From positions 62,001 to 126,000 of the forward strand of contig NZ_VITR01000013.1 in assembly GCF_007827955.1 (NCBI RefSeq): 64,000 bases of DNA, read 5' to 3'. Under the pieces are notes generated by a model, which searched no databases, had not been told where the DNA came from, and saw only the letters and a program-made list of their open reading frames with translations. The DNA is from Nitrospirillum pindoramense (GTDB taxonomy: Bacteria; Pseudomonadota; Alphaproteobacteria; Azospirillales; Azospirillaceae). Position 1 is the stretch's first letter, and every line of letters begins with the position of its first letter. This document shows, piece by piece, positions 24,342 to 34,933 of this stretch. The translations under genes were made by a program, and so were the position numbers.

Positions 24342-25721
24342 ATGTCAGACCCTTGTCCCGAGTCAGCCGCCTTCGTTCCTGGGCCAAGCGATGGCCCCTG
24401 GTATCGGACCATGATGCCGTTCGAGCATTTCGACTCGATCCGGAGCCAGCAATTCCCCCACAGCTGCGATGTGGCCCAGTTGACGGGCACGGCCCGCGCC
24501 AAGGTGGCGGTCCGCCTTGCCCCCGGCCACTACCCCAACCCCTACAACATCGTCACCCGTGAGCGGGGGGAGCTGTTCATCTACGGGGGCTATGTCGGCG
24601 ATAAACCAGAGTCCGACGACGACAATGAGGAGGCCGGGTCCTATGTGGCGCGGCTGGATGCGGACACGCTGGAGGAGCGCTGGCGCGTCCACTTCAAGGT
24701 GCCCTTTGAGCATTATTTCGACTGGCCCGGGGTGTTGGGCGTCCACGGCAACGGCTTCCTGTACGTCGTCACCGGCGCCAAGCTGGCCAAGATCGACCCC
24801 GCGACGGGGGCCCACCGCACCATAGACCTGCCCGAACACCCCGGCGGTTTCGGGGCCGCCTACAACGGCTTCGTCATTTCCCGCAGCGGCGACATCATTG
24901 CCAAGTCGCTGGAACGGGGCCGCCCGCTGGTGAATTCCTTACCGGGGCTCTATGCGGTGAAGGACAGCGGTATCCCCGCCTTCCTGGTCTCGGTGGATGC
25001 CGACACCCTGGAAATAAAGGCCGTCGTCGAAACGCCGGAGCCGGTCCTGGGCCGGGTCATGGTGGATGGGCAGGCGCCCGACGAATTCGTCTACCTGCCG
25101 GGACTGACGCACGTGTGGCGCTATCGGCTGGGACCGGACAGCCTGACGCTCGATCCCAGCTGGAACCCGCAATATGTTTTCCCGGGTGAACAGCCCGGCC
25201 CGGCCTGCGGCATGCTGAACGGCTGGGTGGTGGTGCAGACGAATTTCCTGGAGGCGAAGAAGCCCCTGCGCATTTCCGCCTTTCACAGCGGCAACGCCGC
25301 CCTCAACCATCATCACGTGCCGTTTCCCCACGGCGCGCCCAGTGAGGAATACTCCAAACCCGCCCTGGATGCGGCCCATAACCGCATCTACACCAGCGAT
25401 GAAAAAGTCGGGCTGGTGACGGCGCTGGATTTCAAGGCGGATGTGGGCTTCGTCCCGGTCTGGCAGCAGCCGCAAACCATGGACTCGTTTTGGGCGGTGG
25501 TGGGACCGCGACAGCGCCGCAACATCATCGGCACCGACTATCTGGACTGCCAGGACTATGTGGTGTGGCGCGATGCGGATACGGGCGTTGAACTGGCCCG
25601 CTCCGGTCCGCTGGATGCCCGGCTCAACGGCAATATCGTGGCCATCGGCTTCGATGGCCGCTTCTATTACCTGGGCGTCAATGATGGCACGGTGAACGAG
25701 CTGACCCTGAAGCCGGCCTGA
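24342..25721 (+). CDS. beta-propeller-like protein of unknown function
   Basis: A 459-residue protein without a signal peptide. Propeller-like features are RGELFIYGGYVGD, YVARLDADTLEERWR, LYVVTGAKLAKIDPATGAHRTIDL, RNRIYTSDEKVGLVTALDF-type blades and GFDGRFYYLGVNDGTVNEL. The start at 24342 follows AAGGGAGA with 7-nt spacing; an upstream in-frame codon at 24258 has no such support. PQQ- or NHL-type propellers are the nearest general class; no ligand motif is seen. Shared promoter region and equal length suggest a functional pair with the minus-strand neighbour. Confidence 0.65.
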   Translation: MSDPCPESAAFVPGPSDGPWYRTMMPFEHFDSIRSQQFPHSCDVAQLTGTARAKVAVRLAPGHYPNPYNIVTRERGELFIYGGYVGDKPESDDDNEEAGSYVARLDADTLEERWRVHFKVPFEHYFDWPGVLGVHGNGFLYVVTGAKLAKIDPATGAHRTIDLPEHPGGFGAAYNGFVISRSGDIIAKSLERGRPLVNSLPGLYAVKDSGIPAFLVSVDADTLEIKAVVETPEPVLGRVMVDGQAPDEFVYLPGLTHVWRYRLGPDSLTLDPSWNPQYVFPGEQPGPACGMLNGWVVVQTNFLEAKKPLRISAFHSGNAALNHHHVPFPHGAPSEEYSKPALDAAHNRIYTSDEKVGLVTALDFKADVGFVPVWQQPQTMDSFWAVVGPRQRRNIIGTDYLDCQDYVVWRDADTGVELARSGPLDARLNGNIVAIGFDGRFYYLGVNDGTVNELTLKPA

Positions 25722-25768
25722 GGCCGGCATCCGGTCGGGAGTAGGCCGGTGCGAGTGGCCCCGCCGGG

Positions 25769-27058
25769 TCACTCCGCCGGCGGGATCACCAGGATCTTGT
25801 CGATGCGGCGGCCGTCCATGTCCACCACCTCGAAGCGATAGCCCGCGTGGGCGACGCCCTCGCCCACGCGGGGCAGGTGGCCCAGCTTGAACAGCAGGAA
25901 GCCGGCCAGGGTCAGGTAGTCGCCCCCGTCGCGCAGGCCCGGCAGGTCCAGGACGTGCGCCGCCTCCTCGATGTCCATGCGACCGTCGATCAGCATGGAG
26001 CCATCCTCGCGCCGCACGAACTCGTCCTCGTCCACGTCGTGGGCCTCGGGCAGGTCGCCGGCGATGGATTCCAGGATGTCCGTGAGGGTGACGATGCCCT
26101 CGGCGCTGCCATACTCGTCCACCACCAGGGCCATCTGCTGGCCGGAGGAGCGGAACAGTTCCAGCAGGCGCATGACCTGGGTGCCGTCATGGACGATCAG
26201 CGCGGGGTTGGCCAGCTTGCCCAAGTCCGGCGTCTCGCCCGCCAGCACGGCGTCCAGCACCGCCTTGGCGTGCAGCACGCCCACCACCTCATCCAGGCTG
26301 CCGCGGCAGATGGGGAAGCGGCTGTGGTGGCTTTCCTGGATTTCCTTGGTCAACTGCGCCACGTCATCGTCCAGGTCCAGCCACATGACGTCCAGGCGCG
26401 GGGTCATGATGGCGCGCGCCGGCCGGTCGGACAGGCCCAGCACGCTTTCGATCATGCGGCGTTCCTCCGGCTCGAACACGCCGGCGGCCGTACCCTCGGC
26501 GATCAGGCTCTTGACCTCCTCCTCGGTGACGGCGTTCTCCGGCTTGCCGGCGGCGCCAAACAGCTTCAGCACCAGTTCGGTGGTGGCGCCCAGGAACCAG
26601 GCCACGGGGGAGGCGATGCGCGATAGTCCCTGCAGGAAAGGCGCGGTCAGCACGGCGATGCGTTCCGTGGCGAACAGGGCCAGGCGCTTGGGCACCAGTT
26701 CGCCCACGATCAGCGACAGCAGGGTGATGCACACCACCACCAAGGCCACGGCGATGCTGTCGGCGTGGGGGGCCAGCGCCGGCACGGCCGCCAGGCTTTC
26801 CGCCAGCGGGCCGGACAGCGTGGCGCTGCCGAACGCGCCCTCCACGATGGCGATCATGGTGATGCCGATCTGCACCGTGGACAGGAAGTGCGAGGGGCTC
26901 TCCTGCAGGGCCAGCGCCGTGCGGGCGCCGCGCTGGCCTTTTTCCGCCATGGCCGTCAGCCGGCTGCGCCGGGCGGATAGGACGGCCAGTTCGGACATGG
27001 CGAAAAAGCCGTTCAACAGAATCAGCAGAACCAGGATGGCGATTTGCAGGTAAAGCAT
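25769..27058 (-). CDS. CNNM/CBS/CorC_HlyC membrane protein (hemolysin family)
   Basis: A 429-residue protein: CNNM membrane domain (about 1-190; ILLNGFFAMSELAVLSARRSRL, TVQIGITMIAIVEGAFG, SLIVGELVPKRLAL), a CBS pair (about 215-340; RAIMTPRLDVMWL and LVVDEYGSAEGIVTLTDILE), and a C-terminal CorC_HlyC domain (MDIEEAAHVLDLPGL...DYLTLAGFLLFKLGHLP). The family is involved in magnesium/cobalt transport or membrane protection. The start at 27058 is set by the first membrane segment; no strong ribosome site is visible. It is divergent from groESL. Confidence 0.9.
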   Translation of the reverse strand: MLYLQIAILVLLILLNGFFAMSELAVLSARRSRLTAMAEKGQRGARTALALQESPSHFLSTVQIGITMIAIVEGAFGSATLSGPLAESLAAVPALAPHADSIAVALVVVCITLLSLIVGELVPKRLALFATERIAVLTAPFLQGLSRIASPVAWFLGATTELVLKLFGAAGKPENAVTEEEVKSLIAEGTAAGVFEPEERRMIESVLGLSDRPARAIMTPRLDVMWLDLDDDVAQLTKEIQESHHSRFPICRGSLDEVVGVLHAKAVLDAVLAGETPDLGKLANPALIVHDGTQVMRLLELFRSSGQQMALVVDEYGSAEGIVTLTDILESIAGDLPEAHDVDEDEFVRREDGSMLIDGRMDIEEAAHVLDLPGLRDGGDYLTLAGFLLFKLGHLPRVGEGVAHAGYRFEVVDMDGRRIDKILVIPPAE

Positions 27059-27273
27059 CAGGGCGGCGTCGGGGCCTGTCGGGAGGGGATACACGCGGCA
27101 CGATAGCATGGACGGACAGTCTGTCGCGTCCCCGCCATCACAGGGCAGCCAAGTTTTACGGCTTATGCCTTCAAAGCGGGCGCGTGACCACATCCGGGTC
27201 ATGACGTTTTGACGATCGGCGGCCCCGTCCTGCGCAGCGCCCTTGATTCCCATCCGGACTCGTATTATCTCCG

Positions 27274-27300
27274 CTAGCACTCACCGGGGTTGAGTGCTAA
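27274..27300. promoter_or_regulatory. CIRCE element (HrcA operator) upstream of groES
   Basis: CTAGCACTC-N9-GAGTGCTAA at 27274-27300, one base from the consensus TTAGCACTC-N9-GAGTGCTAA. TTGATT (27243) and TTATCT (27265) with 16-bp spacing form a plausible promoter just upstream. groES begins 46 bp downstream, so HrcA repression of groESL is expected; hrcA itself is not in the window. Confidence 0.93.
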
Positions 27301-27346
27301 CAGCAGGCTCAGCCCCACAGCTTTTGCCTTTTAAGGGAGAGATCCT

Positions 27347-27634
27347 ATGAAGTTCCGTCCGCTGCACGACCGCGTGGTGGTGCGCCGCGTCGAGAGTGAG
27401 CAGAAGACCGCCGGCGGCATCATCATCCCCGACACCGTCAAGGAAAAGCCCCAGGAGGGCGAGGTCGTCGCCGTGGGCCCCGGCGCCCGTGACGAGCAGG
27501 GCAAGCTGATCGCCCTGGACGTGAAGGCTGGTGATCGCGTGCTGTTCGGCAAGTGGTCGGGCACCGAGGTCAAGATCGATGGGGCCGAATACCTCATCAT
27601 GAAGGAATCCGACATCCTGGGCATCGTCGCCTGA
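27347..27634 (+). CDS. groES: co-chaperonin GroES
   Basis: A 95-residue protein, the normal GroES length. Motifs: [29 protein letters not shown] with the mobile loop, [32 protein letters not shown]. It caps the GroEL ring. AAGGGAGAG lies 7 nt before the ATG. CIRCE-controlled; groEL follows after 120 bp, a gap that contains the palindrome GGGCCTCATGAGGCCC at 27716. Confidence 0.98.
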   Translation: MKFRPLHDRVVVRRVESEQKTAGGIIIPDTVKEKPQEGEVVAVGPGARDEQGKLIALDVKAGDRVLFGKWSGTEVKIDGAEYLIMKESDILGIVA

Positions 27635-27655
27635 TTGGATGACCGGGCTGGCTGA

Positions 27656-29386
<1,731 letters not shown>

Positions 29387-29415
29387 TTCGTCCCCAAGAC
29401 GAATCGGAAATGCAG

Positions 29416-29448
29416 GGGCCGGCTTCCGCAAGGGGGCCGGCCCTTTTT
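29416..29448 (+). terminator. Rho-independent terminator of groESL
   Basis: GGGCCGGC (29416-29423) pairs with GCCGGCCC (29436-29443), followed by TTTTT. Confidence 0.85.
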
Positions 29449-29585
29449 CATAGGCGCGCGGCATGACGCACGGCGCGGCGCATATGAAACACGGGCGCAT
29501 ATGAAAAGAGCGCGTGCGGGGCGTCCCACACGCGCTCTGACCCTTAAAGGATGTCCAGCAGGACTAACCCCACATGGGGGGGCGC

Positions 29586-29831
29586 TCAATGCACGCGCTG
29601 GGGCTCCATGTCGTGCTGGCGGACCGAGGCCAGCGCCACGTCGGACGACGCGGCCATGGCCAGCGGCGTGCCATCGGCGGCGTGGATGGCATAGCCCAGG
29701 ACCCCCTGGGTCACCACCGGCTTCACATAGGCCAGGACATTGACGCCGAAGGCGGCGAAGTCCTGGGCGGAGAGATGGCGCAGGGCGTCGGCGCTCAGCG
29801 CCTGGAATTCGGTGTCGAAGCTGTCGGTCAT
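29586..29831 (-). CDS. DUF1150 family protein
   Basis: An 81-residue protein. The core FGVNVLAYVKPVVTQGVLGYAIHAADGTPLAMA matches DUF1150, a small alphaproteobacterial family usually encoded next to Hsp20 genes, as here. The function is unknown. The start at 29831 removes a 16-residue in-frame extension that lacks support. It is probably co-transcribed with the upstream Hsp20 gene (88-bp gap) and convergent with groEL. Confidence 0.85.
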   Translation of the reverse strand: MTDSFDTEFQALSADALRHLSAQDFAAFGVNVLAYVKPVVTQGVLGYAIHAADGTPLAMAASSDVALASVRQHDMEPQRVH

Positions 29832-29919
29832 GATGATCACTCGCTTTTCGCAACGTGAAGAAAAGACAGGCTCTTTCAAGCCCTGTCAGGATAAGGGCGG
29901 AAAATGGCCCAATGACGGA

Positions 29920-30390
29920 TCAAGCGGGGCTTTTATCGGGCGAAACGTCGATGGTCTGCGGCTGGGCCGCGCCGTCGGCGGCGCCGCTGATCTTGATGGT
30001 GCGGACCTTGGGTTCCGGGATGGGCCGGCGCAGGTCGATGTGCAGCAGGCCATTATCCAGGCTGGCGCCCAGCACCTCGATGCCGTCGGCCAGGACGAAG
30101 CTGCGCTGGAACTGCCGGGCGGCGATGCCGCGGTGCAGATAGATGCGCGATTTGTCGTCCTGCTGGCGGCCACGAATGATCAGCTGGTTATCTTCCGTCT
30201 GCACCTGCAGGTCGTCGAAGGTGAACCCGGCCACGGCCAGCGAGATGCGCAAACCGTCCTCGCCAATCTGTTCGATGTTGTAGGGCGGGTATCCCTCCGC
30301 GGCGGATTTGGAAATCCGGTCCAGCGTGCGCTCGAACTGGTCGAAGCCCAATAGGAAGGGGCTGTTCAGGAATGACACACGGGTATTCAT
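29920..30390 (-). CDS. small heat shock protein (Hsp20/IbpA type)
   Basis: A 156-residue alpha-crystallin-domain chaperone. N-terminus FLLGFDQFERTLDRISKSAAEGYPPYNIEQIGED is IbpA-like; the domain continues with ISLAVAGFTFDDLQVQTEDNQLIIRG and RGIAARQFQRSFVLADGIEV, then ASLDNGLLHIDLRRPIPE. It holds unfolding proteins for refolding. The start at 30390 is preceded by GGAGGAGG. Proximity to groESL and DUF1150 suggests a heat-shock cluster. Confidence 0.93.
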   Translation of the reverse strand: MNTRVSFLNSPFLLGFDQFERTLDRISKSAAEGYPPYNIEQIGEDGLRISLAVAGFTFDDLQVQTEDNQLIIRGRQQDDKSRIYLHRGIAARQFQRSFVLADGIEVLGASLDNGLLHIDLRRPIPEPKVRTIKISGAADGAAQPQTIDVSPDKSPA

Positions 30391-31193
30391 GGTGGCGGCA
30401 ACCTCCTCCAACGAGCGAGTATGCGGGGGCGGCCTCAGCGGGGCTCACCAGAGCCCGGCGCCTTCGGCCCGCTGCTCGGCGGCCCGGAACGGCACCGCCT
30501 GAGTGATACATGGGTACCGCCTCCCACGGTTCAAGACAAGCGTCCACGCGCGCTCCACCGGTGCGCGGGCGGTGGCGCGGCCGGGTGGCGACAGGGCGCG
30601 TCCCGAGGGGGGGCGGCGTCGTTCCCCCTCCTTGTGATGGCCCCCTGCTTGTGATGGCCCGCTGCTTGTGATGGCCCGCTGCTTGTGATGGCCCGCTGCT
30701 TGTGATGGCCCGCTGCTTGTGATGATTGTCATCGCGACCGGCGCATGTCTTTCGGTCAGGGCCGGGGCTGGGAGTCAGATACCCCCAGAAACTGTGGATA
30801 AGTCTGTGAGCGGGTGGTGCCGGGGCCAGGAGTCCTGGGCCTTCGCACCCTTTGCCTGGAAAATAGGCAATAAAATCAACTCATTGAAAATAAACACCTT
30901 TCGTGAAATTGCGGCTGCTCCTCCCGGGTTATTTCCTTCTAGTCGGTGGGTTCTGAGGACGCCGATTCGGCCTTGACAGGGATGTGGACCATCCGTGCCC
31001 CCGGCACGGCTGGGGCGGGCGGGAAGATCCTTGGGGTTAGGCCCCCCGTCAGGGCCCCGAGTCGCGTCGCCATCGCCCTTACCCTGACCTTGGTCGGGGG
31101 ATATTCCGGGTGTGGCGCTTGATCGGCCGGCGGGCTCATGACACAAGCATTGCCATCTACAATTTCGGCTTACTGCCTTTTTCGAGGTGACCC
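30391..31193. other. gene-free interval upstream of hsp20 and the exported protein
   Basis: No credible coding region is seen in about 800 bp. It contains a 17-bp tandem repeat array (30631-30725), an AT-rich stretch at about 30858-30912 unlike the surrounding GC content, and TTGACA at 30973 without a good -10. The hsp20 promoter should lie near its left end and the promoter of the exported protein near its right end. Confidence 0.5.
30631..30725. repeat. 17-bp tandem repeat array
   Basis: Five consecutive 17-bp units (CTTGTGATGGCCCGCTG; the first unit has C for G) followed by a partial copy ending GATGATTGTC. Located 240 bp upstream of hsp20 in non-coding DNA. Function unknown. Confidence 0.85.
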
Positions 31194-31784
31194 ATGCGTC
31201 GTCTGTTCGTGGCCCTTGTCCTCGGTCTGCTGGTGATGGCGCCCTCCGGCATGGGGGTGCGGTCCGCCTGGGCCCAGTCCGGCGGCTTCGGCTTCGCCGA
31301 TGAGACGCCCATCACCCTGAACGTCGCCGAGATCGAGGTGGTGAACGACTATGTGTCGCCCATGAAGCCGCCCAACATCGAATACCAGCTACAGCTGACG
31401 CCGGCCGAGGTGGTGCGCCTGTGGGTGCAGGACCGGCTGAAGGCCGCCGGCTCCAGCGGCAAGGCCCGTGTCATCATCAAGAACGCCAGCATCGTCGAGG
31501 TGAACCTGCCCCGCACCACCGGCATCAAGGGCTGGTTCACCACCGACCAGTCGCAACGCTATGACGGCCGGCTCGACGTGGAAGTCCAGGTGGACATGCC
31601 CGCCAAGGGCTATGCCGGCAGCACGTCGGTGGTGGTCAGCGCCAGCCAGTCGGTGTCCGAGGATGTGACCCTGAACCAGCGGGAAAAGACCTGGTCGCAA
31701 CTGGTGCGCGACATGGCGCACGACATGGACGCCCAGCTGGCCAAGGGCATCCGCGACAACCTGTTCTCGGCGATGATTCTTTAA
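31194..31784 (+). CDS. exported protein of unknown function
   Basis: A 196-residue protein with a Sec signal peptide (about 1-27, SAWAQ). The mature part begins GGFGFADETPITLNVAEIEVVNDYVSPMKPPNIEY, has an Arg/Trp helix (TPAEVVRLWVQDRLKAAG) and ends with a helix (SQLVRDMAHDMDAQLAKGIRDNL). It has no cysteine or transmembrane segment after the signal. I do not recognise the family; the layout (short alternating strands, terminal helix) resembles periplasmic lipoprotein-like modules without a lipobox. Confidence 0.7.
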   Translation: MRRLFVALVLGLLVMAPSGMGVRSAWAQSGGFGFADETPITLNVAEIEVVNDYVSPMKPPNIEYQLQLTPAEVVRLWVQDRLKAAGSSGKARVIIKNASIVEVNLPRTTGIKGWFTTDQSQRYDGRLDVEVQVDMPAKGYAGSTSVVVSASQSVSEDVTLNQREKTWSQLVRDMAHDMDAQLAKGIRDNLFSAMIL

Positions 31785-31847
31785 GCCTTGTCCCGAACGC
31801 CGGGCGCCGGCTTTTACGGCCGTGCCCCGGGCCCGGGCGCGTGAACG

Positions 31848-31883
31848 AAAAAGGCCGGGGGCGGTGATGCCCCCGGCCTTTTT
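31848..31883. terminator. bidirectional terminator between convergent genes
   Basis: AAAAA-GGCCGGGGGC and GCCCCCGGCC-TTTTT arms around GGTGAT (31853-31878 plus flanking A/T runs). Works for both the exported-protein gene and folE. Confidence 0.9.
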
Positions 31884-31923
31884 CATGAACGCCCTATGGA
31901 GGAGCGCCCTTTGGGCGGCTGCC

Positions 31924-32595
31924 TCAGAACATGCTCCCGGCCTGGCCCGGGGTGCCGATCATGGCCAGGAATTCGCGGCGGGTGCTGGGGTCGTTGCGGA
32001 AGGCGCCCAGCATGCGGCTGGTGACCATGGAGACGCCGGGCTTGTGGACGCCGCGGGTGGTCATGCACTGGTGCGACGCCTCGATCACCACGGCCACGCC
32101 CAGGGGCTGCAGCACCTCATCGATGGTGTTGGCGATCTGGGAGGTCATCTTCTCCTGGATCTGCAGGCGCTTGGCATAGACCTCGACCACCCGCGCCAGC
32201 TTCGAGATGCCGACGACGCGCGAGCGGGGCAGGTAGGCCACATGGGCGACGCCGATGATCGGCACCATGTGGTGCTCGCAATAGCTTTCGAAACGGATGT
32301 CGCGCAGCACGACCATCTCGTCGTAGCCGTCCGTCTCCTCGAAGGTGCGCGCCAGCAGCTCCATGGGATCGGAGGCATAGCCGGCGAAGAACTCCTCATA
32401 GCTGCGCACCACGCGGTCCGGGGTGCCCAGCAGACCCTCGCGGGTGGGATCGTCGCCCGCCCAGCGCAGCAGGGTGCGCACCGCCTCTTCCGCTTCCTCG
32501 CGGCTGGGGCGGCCTTGAGTGGTGGGGACGGAGCGGCGCCCGTGGACCGGCCCGGACACGACGGTGTCGGCGAGGGTTTTCTTGGCGTGGGACAC
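31924..32595 (-). CDS. folE: GTP cyclohydrolase I
   Basis: A 223-residue enzyme (from the GTG at 32595) making dihydroneopterin triphosphate from GTP. Motifs: [40 protein letters not shown] with the Cys and His zinc ligands, [20 protein letters not shown], and [16 protein letters not shown] with the second zinc Cys. The GTG start is chosen because GGGAG lies 7 nt upstream; a frame extension of 25 codons upstream is Pro-rich and unsupported. Confidence 0.95.
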   Translation of the reverse strand: MSHAKKTLADTVVSGPVHGRRSVPTTQGRPSREEAEEAVRTLLRWAGDDPTREGLLGTPDRVVRSYEEFFAGYASDPMELLARTFEETDGYDEMVVLRDIRFESYCEHHMVPIIGVAHVAYLPRSRVVGISKLARVVEVYAKRLQIQEKMTSQIANTIDEVLQPLGVAVVIEASHQCMTTRGVHKPGVSMVTSRMLGAFRNDPSTRREFLAMIGTPGQAGSMF

Positions 32596-32749
32596 GGTGT
32601 TTCTCCCTTGGACGGGCTGGCGTGGAGGCGAGGGGGCCGGACGAAAGGGCCGGTCCCCCGATGCAGGCATTCATGAAGGGTGCCGGCCGTGCCGTCTGTG
32701 ACGGTTCTCGGACCCGGTATCCGCCTTTATCTACGGGCGAGGGGGCGTG

Positions 32750-33142
32750 TCAGTTCAGCGCCCCGCGCTCATGGGGGCTATCCAATGAAAAGGCGGGGAT
32801 GCGCACGTCGAAGCGCGTCCCGTCCGTGCGCTCCATCTGATAGCTGCCGACCATGATGCCTGAGGGCGTGCCCAGGGGGGTGCCGCTGGTGTACTCGAAG
32901 GACTGGCCGGGGCTCAGCACCGGCTGTTCCCCCACCACGCCGGCGCCCCGCACCTCCTGCACCCGGCCGCGGGCGTCGGTGATGTGCCAGTAGCGGGTGC
33001 GCAGGCGCACCGTTTCGGCCCCGGTATTCTCGATTCGCACGGTGTAGGCCCAGACATAATGACCCTCGCGGGGCGAGGACTGGTCCTCCAGGAATTCCGG
33101 GCGCACGCTGACCCGGATGGCGTGGGTGGTTTCACTGTACAT
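32750..33142 (-). CDS. apaG: ApaG domain protein
   Basis: A 130-residue ApaG protein, the normal length. Sequence features: [72 protein letters not shown] and [11 protein letters not shown]. It has an immunoglobulin-like fold; its biochemical role is uncertain. Located upstream of folE on the same strand with a 154-bp gap. Confidence 0.95.
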   Translation of the reverse strand: MYSETTHAIRVSVRPEFLEDQSSPREGHYVWAYTVRIENTGAETVRLRTRYWHITDARGRVQEVRGAGVVGEQPVLSPGQSFEYTSGTPLGTPSGIMVGSYQMERTDGTRFDVRIPAFSLDSPHERGALN

Positions 33143-33657
33143 CGGACATGTCTTTCAGGGCGTTCCCAGGGCCTTTCCCGTGTCGCCGGCCCGCGCCTGG
33201 TGACGCCGGCGCCGGCCTGATCCGCGACAAATCTCCTGCTCCATCCTTCTTAGGCCTGTTCGTGACCAATCTCCAGACCCTTGGGGCACCGATGCCGCCG
33301 CGCTCGCCCCAGGTGGGCGACCAGGTGTCCCCCGCCATGTGCTTGAGCCAGGGGGCGGCCAGCATTGCGGGGCGCGGGATGCCGATCCCAGCGCAGCGAT
33401 GGCCTGGGTGCAAAAACACGCTTGCGCCCGGGGGGGCTTGGCCTCATATAGGCCCTCAGGTGCAACTACCGACGGCGCGTTATATGTACGCCAGCCTCCT
33501 CCTTCGACGACGACCCTGCGGTCGCCTGCTGTGCGGGCGACAGGGTCGTATCACGGCCGGACGCTGACGCGTCGCCTCATCCTGGCGACGCCCCTCGGTT
33601 CCGGTCTCTAGGCGCCCACCGCGCCATCGTTTTAGAGAACCGGGACACCCCAATCGT
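33143..33657. other. intergenic region with stacked hairpins
   Basis: About 515 bp with no convincing gene. Two strong hairpins lie at the right end: ACGACCCT..GTCGCC/GGCGAC..AGGGTCGT (33510-33549, one bulge) and GCGTCGCC/GGCGACGC (33569-33591, loop TCATCCT). The second is followed by CCTCGGTTCCGGTCTC, which resembles the region after stem 1 in the dispersed three-stem repeat, so it may be a decayed copy. They end 66 bp before the acetyltransferase start. Confidence 0.5.
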
Positions 33658-34257
33658 ATGATCCTGACGACTGAGCTGCCGGCGCACGCCGGCGCCATCG
33701 AACGCCTGCTCGACACCGCCTTCGGACCGAAGCGCAAAGCCAAGACCGTTTACCGCCTGCGCCGGGGCGTGGCCCCCGTGGCCGACCTGTGCATGGTCGC
33801 CCTGGATGAGACCGCCCCCGGCTATTCCGCTGCCCAGCCGCGCCTGGTGGCCTCCATCCGCTACTGGCCGGTGATGGCCGCCGACGGCACGATGACCCTG
33901 ATGCTGGGCCCCATCGCCGTGGCCGAGGATTACCGGTCCGCCGGCCTGGGCGGTCAGCTCATCCGCGCCAGCCTGGCCCGGGCCCAGGCCCTGGGCTATC
34001 CCAGCGTGCTGCTGGTGGGCGACGCCCCCTATTACAACCGCTTCGGCTTCACCCGCCAGCCGGTGCTGGGCCTGAAGCTGCCGGGCCCGGTGGAACTGGA
34101 ACGCTTCCTCGGCCTGGAATTCGTCCCCGGCGCGCTCAGCAACGCCCACGGCATGCTGGGCCGCGTCCCGACCCGCACGACGGCCGCCGCCGAAGCTGCA
34201 GCCGGTGAAACCGGCGTCACCAAGCTGGCCCGCCAGCGCCGGAGGGCGGTTCGCTGA
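33658..34257 (+). CDS. GNAT family N-acetyltransferase (YhbS-like)
   Basis: A 199-residue GNAT protein. The acetyl-CoA region reads GPIAVAEDYRSAGLGGQLIRASLARAQALGYPSVLLVGDAPYYNRFGF, which is the YhbS pattern (L.GP.AV.P..Q..GIG..L; Y...FGF). The substrate is unknown. The C-terminal 25 residues are Ala/Arg-rich and probably disordered. Confidence 0.85.
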   Translation: MILTTELPAHAGAIERLLDTAFGPKRKAKTVYRLRRGVAPVADLCMVALDETAPGYSAAQPRLVASIRYWPVMAADGTMTLMLGPIAVAEDYRSAGLGGQLIRASLARAQALGYPSVLLVGDAPYYNRFGFTRQPVLGLKLPGPVELERFLGLEFVPGALSNAHGMLGRVPTRTTAAAEAAAGETGVTKLARQRRRAVR

Positions 34258-34395
34258 CCCATCCGGCCCCCCGGCCAATTGCAACGGCCGGGACCCGTGA
34301 GCGGGTTATCGCGCGTGCCAAGCGCCGTTTCAGCCTCTCAAGGCTTACTGCCGCTTGAACGCCGCCCCGGAAAGCCCTATAAGCTCCTTCCCGGC

Positions 34396-34469
34396 GCGGG
34401 TGTAGCTCAATGGTAGAGCAGAAGCTTCCCAAGCTTACGACGAGGGTTCGATTCCCTTCACCCGCTCCA
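34396..34469 (+). tRNA. tRNA-Gly (CCC anticodon)
   Basis: Acceptor GCGGGTG pairs with CACCCGC, the D-arm is GCTCAATGGTAGAGC, the anticodon loop is TTCCCAA (anticodon CCC), the T-arm is GAGGGTTCGATTCCCTT, and CCA is encoded (34467-34469). Confidence 0.95.
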
Positions 34470-34902
34470 ACAACTTCCCTAGAAAATCAGTCCCTTAGCG
34501 CCCCGGCACTATGCCGGGTGGGGCCGCGTTGTGCCTGATTCTGCCCCCAAGCAGGCTTAACCGGCGCTTACACGATGGCGGTATAAGCGGGTTGGAAGCC
34601 ATCTCCGCGAATCGCCTTTCTCGCACCGCCCCCTATAAGCGCCTTTGTGTAAGCAAGGGATGCCCCGCCATGGCCCGCGACCAAGACCCGTCGTGGATGT
34701 GCCGCGGTGGCCCCTGCTTGTTCTCCTCTGCAAGCGGCTGAAATGATCAGGCTGGTGTGCCGCCCCTCCCGCGCGTCCTCGATTCCGCGTCGCAAAGCCG
34801 GTATTCGGGGCCCTTATTCACGGCAGCCGGCTTCATTGAACGATCTATTTATAAGATCAAAATCATAACAATTAGCTGTTAGATAGATTGGTTCGACAGA
34901 CG
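34470..34902. other. intergenic region upstream of the YeiH operon
   Basis: About 430 bp without a credible gene. The right part is AT-rich: GATCT/AGATC near 34842-34858 and TAACA-N6-TGTTA at 34866-34881 are short dyads that could bind a LysR-type regulator, as YeiH genes often are. No such regulator gene is adjacent. Confidence 0.4.
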
Positions 34903-34933
34903 CACATGTGTCCCAACAAGGAGACACATCGTG
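34903..34933 (+). promoter_or_regulatory. hairpin over the start site of the YeiH gene
   Basis: CAC-ATGTGTC (34903-34912) can pair with GACACAT-c-GTG (34923-34933) with one bulged C. The loop holds CAACAAGGA, the ribosome binding site, and the GTG start codon is in the stem. This could limit translation of the first gene of the operon. Confidence 0.5.

Noticed and set aside
30631-30725. Iteron-type replication origin
   Set aside because: No replication initiator gene, no DnaA boxes and no AT-rich unwinding region directly beside the repeats.
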